Of a stretch of 53,685 nt of DNA, positions 44,757-53,495 are shown in pieces. The DNA comes from an uncultured Collinsella sp. Lineage in GTDB: Bacteria; Actinomycetota; Coriobacteriia; Coriobacteriales; Coriobacteriaceae. Under the pieces are notes generated by a model. The model saw nothing but the letters and a program-made list of their open reading frames with translations, had not been told where the DNA came from and did not search any database. Positions within the stretch are counted from its first letter, which is position 1. Every line of letters begins with the position of its first letter. Location: NCBI GenBank assembly GCA_959601045.1, contig CAUGNZ010000012.1, positions 1-53,685 of the forward strand, written 5' to 3'. The position numbers and the translations under genes are program-made.

Positions 44757-45191
44757 ATGGATACCAAGCAGCAACTCGTCAATGCCCTCGCAGGCCTGGG
44801 CTCAACCATTACCGAAGCTATGGATGTCATCGAGGGCTTTGTCCCCTGCGGACATCCCGCCCTCACGGTATCGAACGCACTCGTCGCGCTGGACGCTGAC
44901 GATGATGCGGCTCTCGCCCAGCAGCTTGAGACCGTCGAGGGCTTTATCGACCACGTGAGCGAGAACCGCGGCGTGACCGCCTACCACGGCATCGAGGTCG
45001 AGCTCGCGGGTCCCAAGGCCAATCTGCTCGCAGCAATCCGCGAGGTAGGTGCCCTTATGCAGACCGCAGGCGTCAAGAACACCCAGGTCAACGAGTGGGT
45101 CTACCGCAGTCTGGCAGCACTCGACAGCTCCGACGAAAAGGCAGCCGAGCAGCTCGCAGAAAGTCCCGCCATTAAGGCCGAGCTTTTGTAA
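44757..45191 (+). CDS. Unknown small acidic helical protein
   Basis: A 144-residue acidic, predicted all-helical protein with no family I recognise. AAAGGA lies seven bases before ATG 44757. It begins MDTKQQLVNALAGLGSTITEAMDVIEGFVP and ends with paired helices (VNEWVYRSLAALDSSDEKAAEQLAES). There are no membrane segments and only one cysteine. It is divergent from tmRNA and converges on the toxin-antitoxin pair. Clean codon use and a good ribosome-binding site support a real gene. Confidence 0.7.
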   Translation: MDTKQQLVNALAGLGSTITEAMDVIEGFVPCGHPALTVSNALVALDADDDAALAQQLETVEGFIDHVSENRGVTAYHGIEVELAGPKANLLAAIREVGALMQTAGVKNTQVNEWVYRSLAALDSSDEKAAEQLAESPAIKAELL

Positions 45192-45200
45192 ATAGCAGAC

Positions 45201-45237
45201 GCGGGCCCCTTGGCGCATCGTCGTCCAAGAGGCCCGC
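45201..45237. terminator. Shared hairpin between convergent genes
   Basis: GCGGGCC-c-CTTGG pairs with CCAAG-a-GGCCCGC over an 11-base loop. U-tracts are weak on both sides, so termination is likely but not certain. Confidence 0.55.
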
Positions 45238-45249
45238 AAACAGTTCGCA

Positions 45250-45765
45250 TCAACCGATAGCCGCGCCGCCGCGTTCGGCCAAAGCCAGAATCGGCATCAT
45301 TTGGCGCGGGGTCTTTGCTGCAAGATCGGCATGTTCGAGCAGTTTTCGATCGTTGGTCACCAAGTAATCGACCTGCGCGCGCTTGCATGCGGCGAGCACC
45401 AAGTTGTCCTCGTAATCGCGATGGAGCGCTAAGTATTTGTCGGCCAGCCAAAGGTCCGACGCATCTGCACCCACGGCCGTGGCGTTTTCGGTCATATTCC
45501 GAACAAACGCCAGCGCCGCATCGCCAATCGCGCGGGCAGAAGCCTCGTCGAGCGCTCCCCCGCTGGCAAGAACGCTACGCTTCAGTTCGTGCTGGACAAC
45601 GTACAGCACGTCCTTGGCGATATGCACCGGAAAGAGCAACGTTGCGCCCGATTCCGTCGCCCGCCCAATAAACGCACGCGCGGCAAGCGACTCGGCATGG
45701 TCGACGCAAAATGAATCAACCCATACGTTGGCGTCCACCATTATTTTGAGAGGAGCCCCGCTCAC
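45250..45765 (-). CDS. PIN-domain ribonuclease toxin
   Basis: A 171-residue PIN-domain protein, probably a Mg-dependent RNase toxin. The conserved acidic residues appear in KIMVDANVWVDSF (Asp11), in the DLWLADKYLAL helix and in YEDNLVLAACKRAQVDYLVTNDRKLLEHA. Start GTG 45765 is chosen because it overlaps the antitoxin stop (GTGA) with AGGGG upstream, the usual translational coupling of toxin-antitoxin pairs; longer in-frame reading runs back through the antitoxin gene. Confidence 0.82.
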   Translation of the reverse strand: MSGAPLKIMVDANVWVDSFCVDHAESLAARAFIGRATESGATLLFPVHIAKDVLYVVQHELKRSVLASGGALDEASARAIGDAALAFVRNMTENATAVGADASDLWLADKYLALHRDYEDNLVLAACKRAQVDYLVTNDRKLLEHADLAAKTPRQMMPILALAERGGAAIG

Positions 45766-46097
45766 AGGATCATCCCCTTTTGGCGATAGCGCTCGTCCAT
45801 GGCTTCGGAATAGATTGTGTCCCAATCGCGGGCATCGGATACGGACGAGGTAGCGATGCCCAGGTCCGCGTAAAGCTGGTCCGCTGCCGCCCATGATGCG
45901 GCGAACGGAGTATCGGGCGCGACGGTCTGCTGCCGGTCGTCGACGGCCGCAAGCACTTCCTCGCACTGCCCGCCACCCTGCGCGACCTTGGCCACCACCT
46001 TTTTGATGAGCCCGGGCAGCGACCTGCCCGAAAGCTGCAGCACCTCCTCGGCACGGTTCTTGACCTGGCGATTTACGCGAACGTTCACCTGCGCCAT
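45762..46097 (-). CDS. RelB/DinJ-family antitoxin
   Basis: A 111-residue antitoxin. The N-terminal ribbon-helix-helix (MAQVNVRVNRQVKNRAEEVLQLSGRSLPGLIKKVVAKVAQGG) is of the RelB/DinJ type that binds operator DNA; the C-terminal part would wrap the toxin. ATG 46097 is the family-typical start; an upstream in-frame start at 46157 would include the promoter. RelB/DinJ antitoxins usually pair with RelE/YafQ toxins, whereas here the partner is a PIN protein. Confidence 0.8.
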   Translation of the reverse strand: MAQVNVRVNRQVKNRAEEVLQLSGRSLPGLIKKVVAKVAQGGGQCEEVLAAVDDRQQTVAPDTPFAASWAAADQLYADLGIATSSVSDARDWDTIYSEAMDERYRQKGMIL

Positions 46098-46146
46098 GCC
46101 GCTAACAGCACCCACGTCGATCCCGCTCCCTTCAATTGCTATCCCT

Positions 46147-46184
46147 GCTAGCAACACTATATAGAGAAGCTAGCACATGGTCAA
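46147..46184 (-). promoter_or_regulatory. Toxin-antitoxin promoter with twin GCTAGC operators
   Basis: On the minus strand: -35 TTGACC (46179-46184), 17-base spacer, -10 TATAGT (46156-46161). Two palindromic GCTAGC sites lie at 46169-46174 (in the spacer) and 46147-46152 (just past the -10), 22 bases apart centre to centre, that is two helical turns, as expected for cooperative antitoxin binding. Confidence 0.72.
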
Positions 46185-46192
46185 ACGCAAAA

Positions 46193-46234
46193 GGCCTGCG
46201 CCCAGACGACACCGATGCCGTCTGGGCGCAGGCC
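46193..46234 (-). terminator. Terminator after P-type ATPase
   Basis: A 16-bp perfect stem, GGCCTGCGCCCAGACG with its complement, over a 10-base loop; TTTTGCG follows on the minus strand. It insulates the toxin-antitoxin promoter from readthrough. Confidence 0.92.
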
Positions 46235-46258
46235 AGATAACGTGGGCGAACACGTCTG

Positions 46259-48334
46259 CTAACGCAGGTACGCCTTGGCGTTGCTCAGGCTGTAGGCAAT
46301 CGTCGAGCCGTTGTGCAGCAGCGACGACGCCTGCGGGGTAATCGTTCCGGTAATGCCCAGTGCCAACAGCGCCGAGTTAGTGAGCATCACCTTAGAATAG
46401 GAGCTCGTCAGACGATCAATGAGGCCCTGACTCATGCGGCGCAGGCGCACGATCGCGGCGAGATCCGTATCGGTCAGGATGATATCGGCGACCTCCTTGG
46501 CGATATCGCTTCCGCCACCCATCGCCAGGCCCACGTCGGCCAAACCGAGCGCCGGCGAATCGTTGACGCCGTCGCCCACCATGGCAACGTGGCGTCCCTC
46601 GCTCTTAATGCGCTCCACATACGCGTACTTGTCCTCGGGCAGCAGCTCGGCCTTAAACTCGTCGACACCTGCCTCGCGAGCAATGCGCTCGGCCGTGCGC
46701 TCGGAATCGCCCGTGAGCATAACGACATGCTTGACGCCCAGCGCATGCAGGTCGGCGATGGCCTCACGGACCCCGGGCTTGAGCGGATCCTCGATGCCGA
46801 GCACGCCGACGACCTTGCCATCGACCGCCAGATACAGCGGCGACAGGCCCTGCATCTGGAGCTCGATTTGCTCCTTGATGTCGGACTCGAGCTGCGCGCC
46901 CTCATCCTCGAATACAAAGTGCGCGGAACCGATGATGGCGCGACGCCCCTCGATGGACGAAGCGATGCCGTGCGCCACGATGTACTCGACGGCGGCATGG
47001 CGCTCGCGGTGCTCAAGCCCGCGTTCGCGGGCGGCGTTGACCACGGCACGCGCCACCGGATGCGGGAAATGCTCCTCCAAGCAAGCGGAAAGACGCAGGA
47101 CCTCGTCCTCGCTCCAGCCATCGGTGGTGAGCACGCAAGCCAGGCGCGGCTGCGCCTCGGTAAGCGTGCCAGTCTTATCAAACACAATGGTGTCGGCTTT
47201 GGCAAACGACTCAAAGTACTTCGCGCCCTTGACCATGACGCCCATCTTGGCGGCATCGCTCATAGCGGTCATGACGGCAACGGAGCCCGTAAGCTTGAGT
47301 GCGCACGAGTAGTCGACCATCAACGCCGCCGAGGTCTTGATGAGGCTGCGGGTGGTAAGCGCAACCAGGCCCGCGAGCAGGAAGTTCCACGGGACGATCT
47401 TGTTGGCGAGGTCTTCCATGTGCGACTGGCCCTCGGACTTGAGCGAGTCGGCCGTCTGCACGAGTGAGACGATTGAGCGGAGCTTGGTTTGAGCCGTATT
47501 GGCGCGCACGCGCACCAAGATGCTGCCATCTTCCACGACGGTACCGGCGAACACGTCGTCGCCCACGCTGCGCTCGACGGCCAGCGGCTCGCCGGTCAGG
47601 GTCGCCTGGTTGACCATAGCGCTCCCCTGCTCGACAACACCGTCGATGCAAATGGACATGCCAGTGCGCACGGCCACCAAGTCGCCGGGCTCAAGCTCGG
47701 TCGCGGCAACGCTTACCTCGGTATCGCCGACGACCTTTTGTGCCTTATCGGGCACGTCGAGCAGCGAGTTGATGAGCTCGTTTTCGCTCATGGCACGGGT
47801 GTAGTCCTCGAGCAGCTCGCCCACGTTGAGCAGGAACATCGTCTGGCCCGCGGTGTCGACATCACGTTTGACAAACGAGATACCGATGGCCGAAGCGTCG
47901 AGCACGGGAACGGTCAGGCGCGGCTGCGCGAGCTCACGGAGGGCGGCACGCAAAAAGGCCATGTAACCGGCCACGACAAACACCGCGCGCAGTGGCGTGG
48001 GCAAGAACCAGCGACGTGCGTAATGGGCACCGACGAGTGTCGCCAGGTCCATAACGAGTTTGTGCTTGCGCGGCTCAAGCTGCATCACGTAACCCGTCTT
48101 TGCGTCGGCAATGGCCTGAGCGTCGAGCGCACCGACGGCGGCCAGCACGGCATCGCGGCGCGACTCGTCGTATTCGAGTGCCATCTGGCCGATGCGGCCA
48201 TATACGCGCACCTTGCGCACACCATCGATTTCGCCGCTGAGCTTAAGAAGTGCATCGAGATCGCTCTCTGGCACAGGACCCGCCAATTGAAGACGGGTCC
48301 TGCCGGGGATCTCGCTAATAATCGAGAATCTCAT
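46259..48334 (-). CDS. P1B-type heavy-metal ATPase with SCALK motif
   Basis: A 691-residue membrane pump with the phosphorylation site DKTGTLTEA (Asp386), the GDGVNDSPAL hinge and the TGDS motif (VVMLTGDSERTA). The transmembrane metal site reads DYSCALKLTGS (Cys344) instead of CPC or SPC, so the metal ligand set is unusual. The N-terminal ~70 residues have the fold pattern of a heavy-metal-associated domain but no CxxC. The transported metal cannot be read; Mn, Zn or similar are candidates. It follows the small DUF6110 gene by 18 bases in one operon, and a palindrome at 48707 may control it. Confidence 0.88.
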   Translation of the reverse strand: MRFSIISEIPGRTRLQLAGPVPESDLDALLKLSGEIDGVRKVRVYGRIGQMALEYDESRRDAVLAAVGALDAQAIADAKTGYVMQLEPRKHKLVMDLATLVGAHYARRWFLPTPLRAVFVVAGYMAFLRAALRELAQPRLTVPVLDASAIGISFVKRDVDTAGQTMFLLNVGELLEDYTRAMSENELINSLLDVPDKAQKVVGDTEVSVAATELEPGDLVAVRTGMSICIDGVVEQGSAMVNQATLTGEPLAVERSVGDDVFAGTVVEDGSILVRVRANTAQTKLRSIVSLVQTADSLKSEGQSHMEDLANKIVPWNFLLAGLVALTTRSLIKTSAALMVDYSCALKLTGSVAVMTAMSDAAKMGVMVKGAKYFESFAKADTIVFDKTGTLTEAQPRLACVLTTDGWSEDEVLRLSACLEEHFPHPVARAVVNAARERGLEHRERHAAVEYIVAHGIASSIEGRRAIIGSAHFVFEDEGAQLESDIKEQIELQMQGLSPLYLAVDGKVVGVLGIEDPLKPGVREAIADLHALGVKHVVMLTGDSERTAERIAREAGVDEFKAELLPEDKYAYVERIKSEGRHVAMVGDGVNDSPALGLADVGLAMGGGSDIAKEVADIILTDTDLAAIVRLRRMSQGLIDRLTSSYSKVMLTNSALLALGITGTITPQASSLLHNGSTIAYSLSNAKAYLR

Positions 48335-48352
48335 AGTTTGTGCCTGGGAGCG

Positions 48353-48598
48353 TTACTCGGCTGCCTCGTCAGCAGCGGCCTCGCTCTGGGTGATGTAAGC
48401 AGCCTCGGCAACCATGTCGTCGACATTAGCCTTGGCCTGCTCGACCATGTCCTGGTAGCCGTTCTTGATGCGCATGCCGCACGCGATACCCTGCACGCAG
48501 GCATTCTTTACCGGAGCGCTGGTAAGCAGCTTGATGCCGGCCGTGCCAAGCAGAAAACCGCCACCGACAAGCAGGGTATTGAACGTCGACTTCTTCAT
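48353..48598 (-). CDS. DUF6110-like small partner of the metal ATPase
   Basis: An 81-residue protein with one N-terminal hydrophobic segment (TLLVGGGFLLGTAGIKLL) and a charged helical tail (GYQDMVEQAKANVDDMVAEAAYITQ). It resembles the short DUF6110 proteins that commonly precede this ATPase class; whether it is a chaperone or regulator is unknown. ATG 48598 has AAGGGAGAAGC upstream. Two cysteines (CVQGIACGM) could bind metal. Confidence 0.75.
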   Translation of the reverse strand: MKKSTFNTLLVGGGFLLGTAGIKLLTSAPVKNACVQGIACGMRIKNGYQDMVEQAKANVDDMVAEAAYITQSEAAADEAAE

Positions 48599-48706
48599 GT
48601 TGCTTCTCCCTTTTGCCGCATTGGACGCGGCATGGTGCTTCAGCACCCGAGTAAACAAGTTTGCTCGAGCACGCTTTTGAAATATCTCAATTTTATCTAA
48701 CTATCT

Positions 48707-48726
48707 AGGTCAGCCATGGCTAACCT
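48707..48726. promoter_or_regulatory. AGGTyAGCCATGGCTrACCT palindrome upstream of metal-ATPase operon
   Basis: A 20-bp palindrome with one mismatched pair, AGGTCAGCCA / TGGCTAACCT. The AGGTTAG/CTAACCT-like halves recall DtxR/IdeR-type boxes but with wider spacing. It is 109 bases upstream of the DUF6110 start, suitable for an operator. Confidence 0.5.
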
Positions 48727-48768
48727 TTTGAAAATTAACGATGCGGAGTAACCGATTGTCAATGTGAG

Positions 48769-48785
48769 AAAGGGACTGTCCCTTT
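48769..48785. repeat. AAAGGGAC-T-GTCCCTTT palindrome
   Basis: A perfect 8-bp inverted repeat with a one-base centre, 9 bases past the ABC transporter stop. It shares the GGGAC core with the palindromes near 17251 and 24614; it lacks a clear T-run as a terminator. Confidence 0.5.
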
Positions 48786-48793
48786 GCCCCTTC

Positions 48794-50551
48794 TTACAAC
48801 TGCCAGGTAGCTGCTTCCTTTTGCAGCGCCACCATGCGGGCGAATTCTCCACCTGCCGCCTTGAGCTGCGCCGGAGTGCCCTGCTCGGCAACCACACCAT
48901 CCTTGAGTACAACGATTTTGTCGGCATTTTCCACCGTACGCATACGGTGGGCAATAACGATAACCGTCTTACCTGCAAGCAGACGGGAGAGCGCCTGCTG
49001 AACCACGGTCTCGTTCTCCACATCCAAGCTCGCTGTTGCCTCGTCCAGCAACACAATCGGGGCGTCTTTGAGCAGCGCGCGGGCGATGGAGATGCGCTGG
49101 CGCTCACCGCCGGACAGCTTGGAGCCGTTCTCGCCGATCATGGTGTCATAACCCTGCGGCATGCGGCTCACAAACTCGTCGCAGTTGGCGGCACGCGCGG
49201 CAGCAAGCACTTCCTCATCGGTGGCATCGCGACGACCAAGACGGATGTTTCCCATCACCGTGTCGTCAAAGAGCAGCACGTCTTGGAACACAATGGTGTA
49301 GTCGCGCAGCAACACCTCGGGATCCACGCTCGCAACATCCACGCCACCCACGGTGACCGTGCCTTCGGTGGCATCCCAAAAGCGTGCGGCCAGGCGGCTC
49401 ACCGTAGACTTACCGGAACCCGAAGGACCGACCAGTGCCGTGACCTCGCCTTCCTTGGCGGTAAAGCTCACATCGGTAAGAACTTTCTCGCCGGCGCGGC
49501 CGTCCTCGCCCGCACCATAGCCAAATGCCACGTGATCGAACACCACATCGTGGCCTACGGGCTCAAACTGCTCGCTGCCCCGCGCCACGGGCTCCTCCAT
49601 GATGGAACGCATGCGCTTGGCCGACGACTCGGCGGCAAACAGCTCGGACATCAGCATCAGCGCCTGATCAAAGGGCGCATAGATGCGGCTCACCATAAGC
49701 AGGAAGGCAAACATCATCAAAAAGTCGACCTGGCCGGAGGCGACCATCGCAGCGCCCGTGACCAACGTGGTGGCAATCCCCAGGCGCAGGATGGCAAAGG
49801 CGGAGTTGACCAAAAGCCCATTGGCGAGCTCGCCTCTGGTGGTCTCGCGCTCCTCGGCATCGATCACGGCGTTGAGCCCCTCAAGATAATGAGCCTCCTG
49901 GTTGGTGGCGCGGATCTCGCGCACGCAGTCAAGCGTCTCCTGGATCGCCTCGGTAACCTTGACCTTCTCGGCGCGCACATGGTCGAACACCGGGGTCATG
50001 GGGCCGCGCGTTAGATACAGCACGGCAAAGGCCACGGGCACGCTCCAAAACGCCGCGATCGCCAGCTGCCAGCAAAAGAACAGCGACGCCACGAACACAA
50101 TGGCGCTTGCGATGATGGCACCCCAAAGCTCTCCCAGCACGTGGCTGTAGGCGTGCTCCATGGCCTGGACGTCGCCCATGATGGTCTCGGTTAAATCGGC
50201 CAGATCACGACGGCCAAAAAACGACAGCGGCAGCTTGCGAAAGCGCTCGGCAATCTCCATACGCTGCTTGCCGCACTCCTCGTAAAAGATGCAGTAGGTG
50301 TAGTAATACTGCTGCCAGTTAGAGGCAAAGAGCAACACGAAAAAGACCAGGAGGCCGCCCACAATCGGCAGGGCATCCGGCAGGTCGGCACCGGTGGCGA
50401 GATGTTCGACAAAACCGGCCATGACCAGGAACAATAAGCCCATGCCGGCCATGGTAATGAGATTGGTGAGCGCGGTCCAGAAAATGCCGCGTTGTACGCC
50501 GGCGACGCCTTTATCGGATAGGAAGTACTTCTTTTGGAATGAGGCGAACAT
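48794..50551 (-). CDS. ABC transporter ATP-binding/permease protein (second of pair)
   Basis: A 585-residue half-transporter with an N-terminal six-helix membrane domain (about 20-310) and a C-terminal ATPase: Walker A GPSGSGKST, signature LSGGERQRIS, Walker B VLLDEATASLD and the switch His in VIVIAHRMRT. It starts directly after the stop of its partner (TAAATG), so the two probably form a heterodimer. The arrangement, two half-exporters plus a divergent AraC-type regulator, resembles the YbtPQ/IrtAB siderophore uptake pairs, but multidrug export is also possible. Confidence 0.88.
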   Translation of the reverse strand: MFASFQKKYFLSDKGVAGVQRGIFWTALTNLITMAGMGLLFLVMAGFVEHLATGADLPDALPIVGGLLVFFVLLFASNWQQYYYTYCIFYEECGKQRMEIAERFRKLPLSFFGRRDLADLTETIMGDVQAMEHAYSHVLGELWGAIIASAIVFVASLFFCWQLAIAAFWSVPVAFAVLYLTRGPMTPVFDHVRAEKVKVTEAIQETLDCVREIRATNQEAHYLEGLNAVIDAEERETTRGELANGLLVNSAFAILRLGIATTLVTGAAMVASGQVDFLMMFAFLLMVSRIYAPFDQALMLMSELFAAESSAKRMRSIMEEPVARGSEQFEPVGHDVVFDHVAFGYGAGEDGRAGEKVLTDVSFTAKEGEVTALVGPSGSGKSTVSRLAARFWDATEGTVTVGGVDVASVDPEVLLRDYTIVFQDVLLFDDTVMGNIRLGRRDATDEEVLAAARAANCDEFVSRMPQGYDTMIGENGSKLSGGERQRISIARALLKDAPIVLLDEATASLDVENETVVQQALSRLLAGKTVIVIAHRMRTVENADKIVVLKDGVVAEQGTPAQLKAAGGEFARMVALQKEAATWQL

Positions 50552-52375
50552 TTAGGCCTCGCCTCCCTTCGTGACGGCGGCATCCGCGGCAGCAGTGATC
50601 TTCCAGCTCGCGGCCTGTTCGTATTCGGCCCACATCTTGGCGTATAGACCGTTTTGGGACAGTAGCTCGGCATGGGTGCCAGTCTCCTGCACGCTACCTT
50701 GGTTGAGCACCACGATCTTGTCGGCCCCCACCACGGTCGAAAGCCGGTGCGCGATCATAATGACTGTGCGACCCGCCGCCAGTTTGCTAAAGGCACGCTG
50801 GATGAGCGCCTCGTTCTCGGGGTCGGCAAACGCTGTGGCCTCGTCGAGCACCACGATAGGCGCGTCTTTAAGGATCGCGCGGGCGAGTGCCACGCGCTGG
50901 ACCTCGCCGCCCGAAAGATATGCTCCGCCGGCACCGAGCATGGTGTTAATACCCCGCGGGAGCTTGGCCACAATGTCGTCGCACTGAGCTGCGGAGAGGG
51001 CCGCACGCACTTCGTCGTCAGTGGCCGTAGGCTTGGAAGCGCGCACGTTATCGGCAAGTGTTTGCCGGAACAGCTGGTTGGTCTGGAACACGAAGGCGAC
51101 CTGGTCCATAAGCTCGTGCGGATCCATATCGCGAACGTCCACACCGCCTACGAGCACACGGCCTGCGGAAACATCCCAAAAACGCGGGATCAGGCTGGCG
51201 CAGGTTGACTTACCGCCGCCCGAGGGACCCACCAGGGCGAGGGTGCTACCAGCGGGAACGCTGAAACTCACATGGCTAACGGCAGGTGCTTCGGCACCTT
51301 CGTACGTAAAGCTCACGTCCTCAAAGCACACATCGCTACCGGCGGAGTGCTTGGGCTGGGCAGGCACGGAGAGCCGCTTGGAATCCATGACGCTTCGAAT
51401 GCGAGCCAGCGAATCGGCACTCATCTGAGAGGCCTCGCCCACAAACATGAGCTTGGTCATGGCCGTCGGTACCACGGCCGAAAATATCGCGTAAAACGTG
51501 AAGTTGGTCATAAAGCGTGCAAAGTCCGTCTCGCCCGGCGCCAACAGCAACGCCACGGGCAACAGGAATGTCACAAGACCATTGAGCGCGGTAAGGTTGA
51601 GTACCTGCGGACCTCGGCAAAACGTGCCCGCATAGCTTTGTGCCATGTCGGCGTATTCGGCGATCGCGTCGTGGAACGCCTTAAAGGAATAGACCGTCTG
51701 CTGAAACACCTTGACCACGGGAATGCCGCGTACGTATTCGGTACCGGTCTTGTTCATCTTGACCAGCGCGCCCATGTAGGCCTTCATGAACTCGGCGCCC
51801 TTGCCGCTCATCATGGTGGCCATGGCGCAAAACGAAACGACGACCGAGATTAGGCATGCCGCGCCCAAGCGCCAATCGAGGGCGAAAAGCAGCACGAGCA
51901 GACCTGCGACCATGGCGGTGGCGCCGGCGATATCGGGCAGCATGTGCGCGAGCAGTGTCTCGGTTGAGGCGGCGCATCCGTCTACGATACGGCGCAGCTC
52001 ACCGGTGGCGTGCGTGTCAAAGTAGCCGAGCGGCAGCTTAAGCAGATGCTCGCTCGTAGCCTTGCGGATATTGGACGCGCAACGAAACGCGGATAGGTGT
52101 GTGCACATGAGCCCCACGAAATAAATCACGATGCTTGCCAGGGCAAAGCCCACAGCCCACCAGCCATACGTCGCGATGCCGCAGGCTTCGCTCCAGTTAG
52201 GTGCCACGGCGATCAGATCGCGCGCGACAAGCCAAATGCACACGAACGGGCCAAAGCTCAGCAGCTGCGAGAGCGCCGAGAGGGCCATGCCCAAATACGT
52301 TAGGAATTTACGGTCACCGGCATATACAAGTAGCTCGCCGATGCCGCCGCCTTCCTTTTTTGATCCCTTTGCCAT
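50552..52375 (-). CDS. ABC transporter ATP-binding/permease protein (first of pair)
   Basis: A 607-residue half-transporter. The membrane domain is about residues 20-320 (YLGMALSALSQLLSFGPFVCIWLVA is the first helix), and the ATPase has Walker A GPSGGGKST, signature LSGGEVQRVALARA and Walker B VVLDEATAFADPEN. The Ala-Phe-Ala after the DEAT differs from the usual DEATSALD, a feature shared with IrtA/YbtP-type subunits. ATG 52375 has AAAGGAATCTC upstream; the much longer in-frame reading to 52693 overlaps the divergent regulator gene. Confidence 0.88.
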   Translation of the reverse strand: MAKGSKKEGGGIGELLVYAGDRKFLTYLGMALSALSQLLSFGPFVCIWLVARDLIAVAPNWSEACGIATYGWWAVGFALASIVIYFVGLMCTHLSAFRCASNIRKATSEHLLKLPLGYFDTHATGELRRIVDGCAASTETLLAHMLPDIAGATAMVAGLLVLLFALDWRLGAACLISVVVSFCAMATMMSGKGAEFMKAYMGALVKMNKTGTEYVRGIPVVKVFQQTVYSFKAFHDAIAEYADMAQSYAGTFCRGPQVLNLTALNGLVTFLLPVALLLAPGETDFARFMTNFTFYAIFSAVVPTAMTKLMFVGEASQMSADSLARIRSVMDSKRLSVPAQPKHSAGSDVCFEDVSFTYEGAEAPAVSHVSFSVPAGSTLALVGPSGGGKSTCASLIPRFWDVSAGRVLVGGVDVRDMDPHELMDQVAFVFQTNQLFRQTLADNVRASKPTATDDEVRAALSAAQCDDIVAKLPRGINTMLGAGGAYLSGGEVQRVALARAILKDAPIVVLDEATAFADPENEALIQRAFSKLAAGRTVIMIAHRLSTVVGADKIVVLNQGSVQETGTHAELLSQNGLYAKMWAEYEQAASWKITAAADAAVTKGGEA

Positions 52376-52495
52376 GAGATTCCTTTCTAACGGCTTGAGA
52401 GTTAACCGTAAGAAACTTATCATGGGCGTGTTAGCCGAGGCACACAATTGGGCCAGGCGTGGACGTTTCCGCAAAGGAAGGGGACGCTTTTGAAA

Positions 52496-53494
52496 ATGCG
52501 GCGGGCGGCAACCGATATAACCGAGCTCTACGCACCGCAGTTTGAGCAGTTTGGCTTGGAGTTCTCCGGCAAGGGCGCCGTCTTTACCGGTGAGGTGGCA
52601 AACGATCGGGCGCACGGACGCGCATGGATCATGCCCCTCTCCCCCACCTGCATCGTCATGGAGCATTTCATTACCCCGACGCACAACATGCACCTAGCCG
52701 AATACACGCCCGAACCGTACGCGTGCGTGAGCGAAGTCAGCGCGCCCACGCTCAGGTGCATGCCCGAAGCCGGCATAACGCCTGCGAACCTCAAGCCGCT
52801 GCATGGGCCGTGGCCGAACAGCGCGATCTGCAGCTTTGTCCAAGACAGCTGCGGCGAGGAGCTAAGCCCGCTATTTGCAGGGCAGCTCTACCACTCGCGC
52901 TCGGTCCTCTTTTTGCCCGGTTATTTTGACGAACTGGAGCACCGCTATCCCACCGAGTTCGCGGGAATCTTCGAGGCGTTTGCCGAGCCATGGCACGAGG
53001 AGGCGACGTCTGCCATCTGCCACACGCTGCGTCGGATTAACGAGGAACGCGCCCGCACCGTAGGCGGACACGTCTATATGCAAGGCATCGTGGAGACCAT
53101 GGTCGCGGAGCTCGCCTGTTCGCGCGCGGCCCACAAGCAGGCGCAGCAGGCGGCAGACACACGCGCCAGCGTGACCATTGCCGAGGAAGCAACGGTAATG
53201 ATTGAGCGCGCGCTCGACAAAGGCAGGCGTGTGGGTATCAACGAGGTGGCCGAGAGGCTCTACACAGGCCGCTCCAAGCTATGCGCCACCTTTAAAGCCC
53301 AAACTGGCGAGTCCCTGGGCGTCTACATTCGCAGACGCCGTATGGAACGAGCACAGGACCTTTTGGCCGATAGCTCGCTCACGATAGCGCAGGTCGCAGA
53401 GCGTCTAGGCTACCCTCAGCAGGCCGCCTTCGCCCAAGCCTTCAAGCAACACACCGGCACCACCCCCACCACCTGGCGCTCCCAACATATATAA
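52496..53494 (+). CDS. AraC-family transcriptional regulator
   Basis: A 332-residue regulator whose C-terminal ~100 residues hold two helix-turn-helix motifs (GINEVAERLYTGRSKLCATFKAQTGESLGVYIRRRRMERA and LTIAQVAERLGYPQQAAFAQAFKQHTGTTPTTWR). The N-terminal ~220 residues would sense a ligand; no family is obvious there. It is divergent from the ABC transporter pair (gap ~120 bases) and so probably activates it, like YbtA for ybtPQ (inference). ATG 52496 follows GGAAGGGG at 12 bases; a TTG at 52490 has better spacing and is an equally good start. Confidence 0.87.
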   Translation: MRRAATDITELYAPQFEQFGLEFSGKGAVFTGEVANDRAHGRAWIMPLSPTCIVMEHFITPTHNMHLAEYTPEPYACVSEVSAPTLRCMPEAGITPANLKPLHGPWPNSAICSFVQDSCGEELSPLFAGQLYHSRSVLFLPGYFDELEHRYPTEFAGIFEAFAEPWHEEATSAICHTLRRINEERARTVGGHVYMQGIVETMVAELACSRAAHKQAQQAADTRASVTIAEEATVMIERALDKGRRVGINEVAERLYTGRSKLCATFKAQTGESLGVYIRRRRMERAQDLLADSSLTIAQVAERLGYPQQAAFAQAFKQHTGTTPTTWRSQHI

Positions 53495-53495
53495 A

